A program made the position numbers and the translations under genes. This document shows, piece after piece, positions 58,501-64,000 of a DNA stretch of 64,000 bases. The notes beneath the pieces were generated by a model, which worked only from the letters and a program-made list of their open reading frames with translations, was not told the origin of the DNA and searched no databases. Origin of the DNA: Klebsormidium nitens (Eukaryota > Streptophyta > Klebsormidiophyceae > Klebsormidiales > Klebsormidiaceae); NCBI GenBank assembly GCA_000708835.1, contig DF237456.1, positions 1-64,000 of the forward strand, in the 5' to 3' direction. How positions within the stretch are numbered: position 1 is the stretch's first letter; each line of letters begins with the position of its first letter.

Positions 58501-61500
58501 CTTCCATCCAAAGACGGCTTCTTAAGCCAGCAAGCACCAATGATCTCCGCTTGGCGGACACAAACGGATAAACGAAACGCTCAAATCTTAGCGCCTAACA
58601 TTGATTTCTGGAACAAATACACACGTGAGGGGGTATTTACAGATTGAAACGTAGGCTATAAAGCAGATAAACGGTCCTACCTCCGTCTCAGCGCCTCCTC
58701 GGTGGTCAGTTGCCGGACGGCTTCGGACGCATCCCCCGAGTCCTCGCCATGACTCTTCGCCTGCTTGGAAAAATGACATCACAATCGGCATCTCGATAAC
58801 TTAATAAGGAGAACCAGTATTTTATGGGACAAACACGCTGCTGCTGTAAAGCGAGGAGGACGGCAAAGCGAAACGTAACTGGCCGCTTATTAGTCTTCAA
58901 AACGCTTCAAAATCATTGGTGGTTCCTTTTGGATGGAGTGCGCTTGAGAACTGACTGAGCGTGGTTGGAAACAGCTACTTCCATCGCACTTGAAAGTCCG
59001 AAGTGTTGAGGGAGCTTCCTGTCAAGGTGACCCTTTTACATACAACCTTGGAAGTTTTCCGTTCTCCAGATTACTCCGTCACAAAGTGGCGAATAATTGG
59101 TTGGACTGCAAACACACCTGTATGAAATCAAGAAGGGCCCCAAGTGCCCTGTCCTGTCGCTGCGCAAGATTCAGCTGGGTCTCACAGCCTGGCACCCTTG
59201 ATCGGCTGGTTGAGGGGTGGGCTGGTTCCAGAAGCCTAACTGGAGCGTGCGTTTCTAAGCGAGCGTTGGACGGAGACGCTGCGGGCGATTGCAACTGGCG
59301 CTCGGGCCACGGCAGAGGAGGCGCGTCCTCCTGCAGAGAGAGTGAGGTTGCGAGGATTGACGTCAGCAAGTGACGTCAGCTAGTGATTTGTGTATTCGCA
59401 ATGCTGCAGGTGCCCTTCTTAACCTGTGCAATGGCATTCTGTCTTTATCGGAGGCCCTGATCCGGGTGTGGAGTGATGGACCGAGATGCCTTACGTATCA
59501 TGCAATCATCAAAAATCCTGATTCCAGGCTGGCTTGCAAAAGTCGTTAAGAACGAAAAGGGGTTGGCTGACGGACAGAGCAACAGTCGGATCCATCTGCT
59601 CACTACACTCTCCGGTGCGCTGCAAAACAGGTTGCAGGTTCCCTCTTCACTTTCGCAAGCAAACAAGTAACTTACGGCAGCTCTGAACACCTTCGAGTCT
59701 CATCCCACTCTCGGCCACTTCTTAAGGTGACCTTTCACAGAGCTCACCTCGTGACGTTGGGTGACGTGAAATGGGTCCAGTGGTGCAAGGGAGGGCTTTG
59801 ACTCCTTAGCTGGCGCTGCCTCTGTTGACGCAGGTGTGACGTCATCCGCCGGCGGTCCCTGCTTCCGCTTGAAGAAGGGGTGGGTGGCCTTGCCGGCATT
59901 CAGCTTGGCGTGGGCCTACCAGAAGAAGTAGAACGAGTAACTCTCGTATCTCTAGTGTGCCCTAACCGCAGAGTGCCTTAAGGAAGACGCCCAGGGGACG
60001 GGTGGGGTTGGCCTGGTGGTTAGGGTGGGTTGGGGTGCGGAGCGCATACGTTTTGGGTTAGGCTGTTTAGTTTGGTGTCTCGGGGTCCCCGAACTGTTAG
60101 GGGCACACAGCTGTTAAGGCACAAAAGAGTTACCAGTATGAACGAGTCACTGCCATATCCCGTCTGAGCGAAGACTGTTCCAAAATCCGGCTTGCTTCTG
60201 TAATTTCAATTGTCGCGAGCTTCGAAACCGCTGTAACGAGGATTTAAAGATGAGGGAAAGCTGTCGTAGAAGGAGGGACGAGCATAGCAAGGAACAAACT
60301 GATCTATCAGGAGTAGACTTCAGTTTCTGATTTCGAGTCGCTCTCCTGCGCCACACTGATCGCGTAAGGAAAACCACATGCATGAGACATCCGGAGTTCT
60401 CATAGCAAACAACATTCTTGAATTTGGAGTCAAACGGAGCACCTACGAAGTATCCAAAGCTTAGCCTTAAGAGAAGGATAGAACCTCGTAACCATTCAGC
60501 AGCAGATGATCGCCACAGGGAACACAGGGAAAAGCAAGAACCCCTACCTCTTGGCTCTCCCTGATCGACGCCCTCAGATCCTCTTGCCTTTTGCGCATGG
60601 TGTCTAGCAGGCTTGGCGGCTTCTGCGTCTCTTCCCTCTCACTCCCACTCAGCACCACCACAACTTCCGTCCCATGTCCCGTCTCCATCTTTGCCTTCCG
60701 AACTCGTCCCCTCTTCTTCTTAGCTGGCGTGCCCCCTTCTGCAGCTTCAGCGCTTGCATCATGCCCATTCTCCATCTCGCTTACACCCTCCGCACTTGAG
60801 GCACCCCGTCTCTTCTCCTTGCTAGCCTTCAGCTTCCTCTCTTCTGCCCCCTTGGCCCGTTCTTCCCTAGCTAAGCGCTTCTTCTCGTCAGCCTGCTTTG
60901 CTTTCTCCTCCCGGGCCCGCTGCCGCTTCTCCTCAGTCTCCCGCTTCTTGTCTTCTTTGGCCTTTACAAGAAGGGCCTCTTTCTCAAGCTTTGCTTGTTC
61001 GGCGGCGGCGGCGGCCTCCTCTTGGAACCTCTTCTCCTCCTTCTTGGCCTCCTGAAGGCGCCGCTTGCGCTCGTTGGCTGTTAGGAAGATGTCCGGCACT
61101 GCACAAATACAAGTGCATTCTTGTAAACTTCCAGAGACTATTCTACAGAGTGACAAGACCGGTGCTAGAGACGAGCAATTTGATTTGCAAACATTTTGCG
61201 GGTTCAGGACGGCCCGAAAAGTGCCGCAGGAGAGTGATTGGAAGTGGAAGGTCTTGAATATGCCAAGCATGAGAGACTTTCGATATCTCTACAAGAGATG
61301 AGGGCGTCAATCAATCCACTGCTGCATCAGCCTCTGCAACTGACATCGACAGGCAAAGCAAAAGATGGTGAAGCTTCCAGCGTAAGAACGCCACTGGTGG
61401 AACGAAAACGTCGGATGCGAGAGTTATGTTCCTTTCTTTGATTGGATGCAAGGTCTGTATTCTAGTGAATGGGAGCTTTCCTGGATTTGAAGAATATTCT

Positions 61501-63052
61501 GATGGACACAGAAATTGCAGATAATTGTTTGGATAGCTAAAGAGACCTGGGCGCAATTTTAGCACGCCGTACGGACGTCAATTCAATCATAAGCTCCCGG
61601 CCAGCAAAAATGATAAGTGACCTTGAACCCTTGAAGTGTGTTGCAAGAGTTTTTGCCAGCTCGAGAGCAGAGCCTACCTTTCATCACAGTCTGCTGAGTA
61701 CCGGCATCTACTGCAGCCTTGGCGCTCGGGCCGGCGCCTTGCAGCAGTGCAGAAGAAAGCTGCTTCTCAACCTGTTGCATGCCGCCAGCAAGTCCGCCTT
61801 GATTCTCCTGCTTCTCAAAGGAGGCACTTTGAGAAGGCAATTGTGTCTCGGTCATAGGAGGGCGCATTTCGCTGTCGGGGTCAGCTTCCACTTGTCGCTG
61901 AAAAGAAACTGGCTCTGCCTGTTCCTCGTCGGCTTGCCCTTGCGATTTCGCATCCTTGCTTAGAGCTGCAGCATCACATTTGCCCCTTCCCAGCCTTTCA
62001 GAGGCGCCCTTTCCCCTATTCGGGGCCTCGCTCAGGGTGGCTTTTCTGGACCTCCCACGCTTCCGTTTCGCTGGCGTCAGGGGCTCAGCTGCCCGAACTC
62101 CTTCGATCACCCCTGCTGATCCTTCCCTCCTGCTGGCTTCCTTCCCTGTCGACTTCTCTGCCGCTGCATCTTCTAGAATCCCCTCCTCTCCTGCCGCGTT
62201 CAAGGGCTTCTCCTCTTGCACATACCCTCCCATATCCTGTATGTTTCCAACAACCACCGTCTCCATCTTGCTCTTCACCCCGCCTACAAAAACGGTCTCA
62301 GATTGTAGAAGCCCCCCCCGACCATCCGGCTCAGCAACCCCTCCTAGTTTGGCGTCCACAGTTTGATTACTCGGCAGTTTCAAGCTCCCAATCTGCAGCT
62401 CCCTTTCAACCTCTCCGTAGTTCCGGGGGGGCTCCTTGTTCTCCAGCCCAACAAGCACCGCTTCTCCCTTCTCAACCCTCTTCCTCTTTGACCCCTTCCC
62501 TGCGCCGAGCGGCCCCGCATTCGCAGGGTTTTCCTGTGTCCCCTGCGACTTGGAGAAAGACTTCTCCTTTGGGACTCGAGTCTTTTTCGGAAGAAAGAGC
62601 GGCGCCAGTTTCGAAGAAGGATCCCCATCTCCTGCTTTGACCACTGCAGCTGCTTTGAGTGCTCTCATTTCATTCACTGTCTCCATTTGGTTGTAAGTTA
62701 GATCCTCCCTGCACGGCGTCCCTTCCTTCGCAGGCGCTCCTTCTCCTTTATCAAACTCAGGTTGCCCATCAACATCTGCCACCACCTGCGATTCCTCCTT
62801 TCGCCTCCGGCGCTGCTCCTTGCTCAGGAAGATTGAAGCAACCGCGAGTGGCGGCCTTACTACAACTGAGTTAGCGGCCGCTCTCCGCTGCTCTGGGCCC
62901 TGGTCATCATGTCTCTTCCATGCGGAGCTTTCCACGAGACTCTTCTTGCCTATCTCTCCAGTGCTTGCTTCTTTTGAGTCAGGTGCTATTTGTTTATGAT
63001 CAGGCCCCGCAAACCCCCCAGATTGTGCATCAATCGCCTTTGCTGCATCCAT
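49556..63052 (-). CDS. ATAD5: ATAD5/ELG1-type AAA+ ATPase with C-terminal PHD finger
   Basis: ATAD5 (yeast Elg1) is the large subunit of an RFC-like complex that unloads PCNA in the nucleus. I reconstruct 13 exons with all phases consistent: 61678-63052, 60548-61098, 59748-59915, 59118-59330, 58681-58760, 57774-57918, 57233-57484, 56249-56308, 55801-55883, 53798-55368, 53265-53359, 50233-52769, 49556-49844; 2472 aa. Family features: THPFFKRK, DAPPLPWPERQL, LWCYKYRPLSSQEVCGN, Walker A GPTG|VGKTATVYA split by an intron, ALLLFEEVEQQFEEDKGF (Walker B), ILTCND (sensor 1), and the lid MERLVRVTKGDMRKVLLQAQLW. Exon 2 is a Lys/Glu coiled coil. The Cys4-His-Cys3 PHD finger (CGVC, LLCDGGGC, LHMYC, WFCADC) lies at about residues 1867-1915. 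The start at 63052 is the first ATG in the open exon; a further 5' exon is possible. It is much longer than the human protein (about 1840 aa). Confidence 0.93.
51618..51766 (-). other. PHD finger coding segment in the ATAD5-like gene
   Basis: This encodes CGVCGSTDGEDAMLLCDGGG, then CQGALHMYCADPPL and PEGDWFCADC. All eight zinc ligands of a Cys4-His-Cys3 PHD finger are present with normal spacing, and the conserved Trp precedes the last Cys pair. It lies in the same 2.5-kb exon that begins with the AAA+ lid, with no stop or splice signal needed between them. Confidence 0.9.
56850..57232 (-). repeat. repeat array of the exon end encoding Walker A in an ATAD5 intron
   Basis: The true exon end with donor (57231-57290) recurs at 56961-57022 (sharing GCGTTCGCGAGCC and CTCATCATCTC) and in part at 57108-57150 (CCCATCCTCATCGTCTCTC). 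A companion word, GGAAGCC[C]G with a following ATCGAAGAC form, recurs near 56885, 57031 and 57152. The unit is therefore about 120-150 bases and includes intron sequence. Confidence 0.8.
58048..58206. mobile_element. MITE-like element with 15-bp terminal inverted repeats
   Basis: TAGGTAAAGTAAGCT (58048-58062) and its exact complement (58192-58206) bound a 159-bp segment. Each end carries a second inner copy (ATAGTAAGCT near 58069; GGCTTACTTTACCT at 58176-58189). The outermost TA on both sides could be a TA target-site duplication. The core is rich in CCCTAAC. It lies in the ATAD5 intron between exons 5 and 6. There is no coding capacity. Confidence 0.7.
59950..60126. mobile_element. second MITE-like element with a related core in inverted orientation
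   Basis: The core at 59994-60050, read on the reverse strand (CGCTCCGCACC then AACCCACCCTAACC), matches the core of the element at 58048-58206. The flanks form imperfect doubled inverted repeats: TGTGCCCTAAC and GTGCCTTAA on the left, GTTAAGGCACA and GTTAGGGGCACA on the right. It lies in the ATAD5 intron between exons 2 and 3. Confidence 0.55.
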
Positions 63053-64000
63053 CACCACCGGACCTTGTGCGCTCTGATCGAATACCAATCCGTCATCTCA
63101 AAGATGCAAAGTCTGGCCTGATACTACCCACTGCACAGCGGCAGACTCCTTCCTGGAAGATTTCCATGAAACACAAGTTGGACCCTTAATGGCCGTGTAG
63201 CTCACTAGTGCTGCCCCAATTCGAAGGGACTGTCTCAAGAAAACGGAGCTCGGAGAGAGTTGTTGTAACTTGTATTAGGTACTACCTATTAGGTAGGCAA
63301 CTGTCACCGAGCAAAGGACCCGAGCAAAGTGACGTGCTTCAAAAACTCTACCGAATGCAAGTCAAAAGGACGAAGTCAGCCTTAATATGTAAATGAGGCA
63401 TGCATACAGCGAAGCATTGGGGGTGGAAGACTAGCTAGGTACCTACTCATTTGACATCATTGTGAGCAGATTTTTGCGCCTTTTCAAAAGGCTCGAACTT
63501 CAAGTTCAAGGTCAAATTTTAAAGTGATTCCCGCGAAAAAAACTCCAAACCCTACCTAGGTATCTGCCTGTAGCAGGCCTGAGAAACCCTAAACCAGTAA
63601 AAAGGCCACCGGAGAAAATAGTACCTGGCAGGTACGTACCGGTAGATTCACAAGGTACGCCGGCGGCCCCGTATGTACTGTACACTGGAGTCTACTATCG
63701 GTAAGTAGGTACCCAGGTACCTGGCAACGGAAGTGTTCGAACTTCTGTGAACATCCAGAAGCGCCGGGCACATCAATTTAGAACCCCTAACCTGCAAACG
63801 TTCATGCTGGCGCTCAGTACCTCTACCCACCCTAACCACCAGACTAAACCTACCCGTCTCCCGGGTGCTACCCTGGCAACTCCGTTTTAACATGGTAAAG
63901 CCGTCTGACGACGGCCACGGCTTGCCTCTTCTGACAATTGAAATCGGTGGAATGCGTGTGATCCGTCAAGCTGTCAGGTCCGGTAACTGAGCATATAATT
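63053..64000. other. region upstream of the ATAD5-like gene
   Basis: This should contain the ATAD5 promoter and possibly a short 5' exon. In-frame sequence stays open to about 63105, where TGA follows CTTTG. The rest has TTAGGTAGG/GGTACC word clusters (63275-63300, 63440, 63550-63725) and the telomere-like core. No other gene is seen. Confidence 0.5.
63820..63866 (+). repeat. telomere-like core copy
   Basis: ACCCACCCTAACCACCAG, then ACTAAACCTACCCGTCTCCC, matches the reverse strand of the element core at 59994-60036 closely. No clear inverted repeats flank it. Confidence 0.6.

Noticed and set aside
1-64000. CRISPR arrays, operons, prophage or bacterial mobile genes
   Set aside because: The window is clearly nuclear eukaryotic DNA. 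Repeats present are intronic exon copies, minisatellites and short dispersed elements, with no spacer-repeat pattern.

Overview
This window is nuclear DNA from a eukaryote with many spliceosomal introns. The gene content points to the green-plant lineage, most likely a streptophyte alga or an early land plant. The evidence is GT-AG introns, GC-rich exons in AT-richer introns, a hydroxyproline-arabinosyltransferase-like gene, plant-like F-box genes, and the eukaryotic core genes CCT3, SPT6, ATAD5/ELG1 and CFAP20. Klebsormidium is a guess that sequence alone cannot confirm. A 451-base run of N at 40676-41126 shows that this is a draft assembly.

Layout: 1-2642 has no supportable gene. 2643-5619 (+) is a four-exon gene of unknown function with a C-terminal coiled coil. 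7301-13921 (-) is CCT3, the gamma subunit of the cytosolic chaperonin, reconstructed in 14 exons (555 aa). It is divergent from SPT6 at 14628-33610 (+), about 26 exons and about 1646 aa, with acidic N-terminus, YqgF, HhH, S1 and SH2 regions. 34985/35435-36503 (+) is an F-box-like gene with a frame break or very short intron. 37399-40423 (-) is a GT95-like glycosyltransferase. 41460-41672 (+) is a small single-pass membrane protein. 41946-44837 (+) is CFAP20/BUG22. 46774-48711 (+) is an intronless F-box/LRR-like protein. 49556-63052 (-) is an ATAD5/ELG1-type clamp-loader-like AAA+ ATPase, reconstructed in 13 exons (2472 aa). It carries a PHD finger in its C-terminal exon and a long insertion between Walker A and Walker B. 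63053-64000 has no gene.

The most striking pattern is not a gene. Introns of SPT6, CFAP20, CCT3 and ATAD5 contain decayed partial copies of the neighbouring exon edges. Copies of an exon's 5' edge, with its 3' splice site, lie upstream of that exon. Copies of an exon's 3' edge, with its 5' splice site, lie downstream. Some form regular arrays (148-bp steps before one SPT6 exon, about 160 bp before another). This fits repeated tandem duplication of segments spanning a splice junction, tolerated because splicing removes the extra copy. It looks like a widespread intron-growth process in this genome and a source of cryptic splice sites.

A second pattern is a small dispersed element with a telomere-like CCCTAAC-rich core. 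It occurs four times. Two inverted copies inside ATAD5 introns are flanked by doubled terminal inverted repeats, which suggests a MITE-like element.

Functionally, SPT6 (transcription elongation), ATAD5 (PCNA unloading) and CCT3 (actin/tubulin folding) are housekeeping genes. They are independent transcription units and no operon-like logic is evident.
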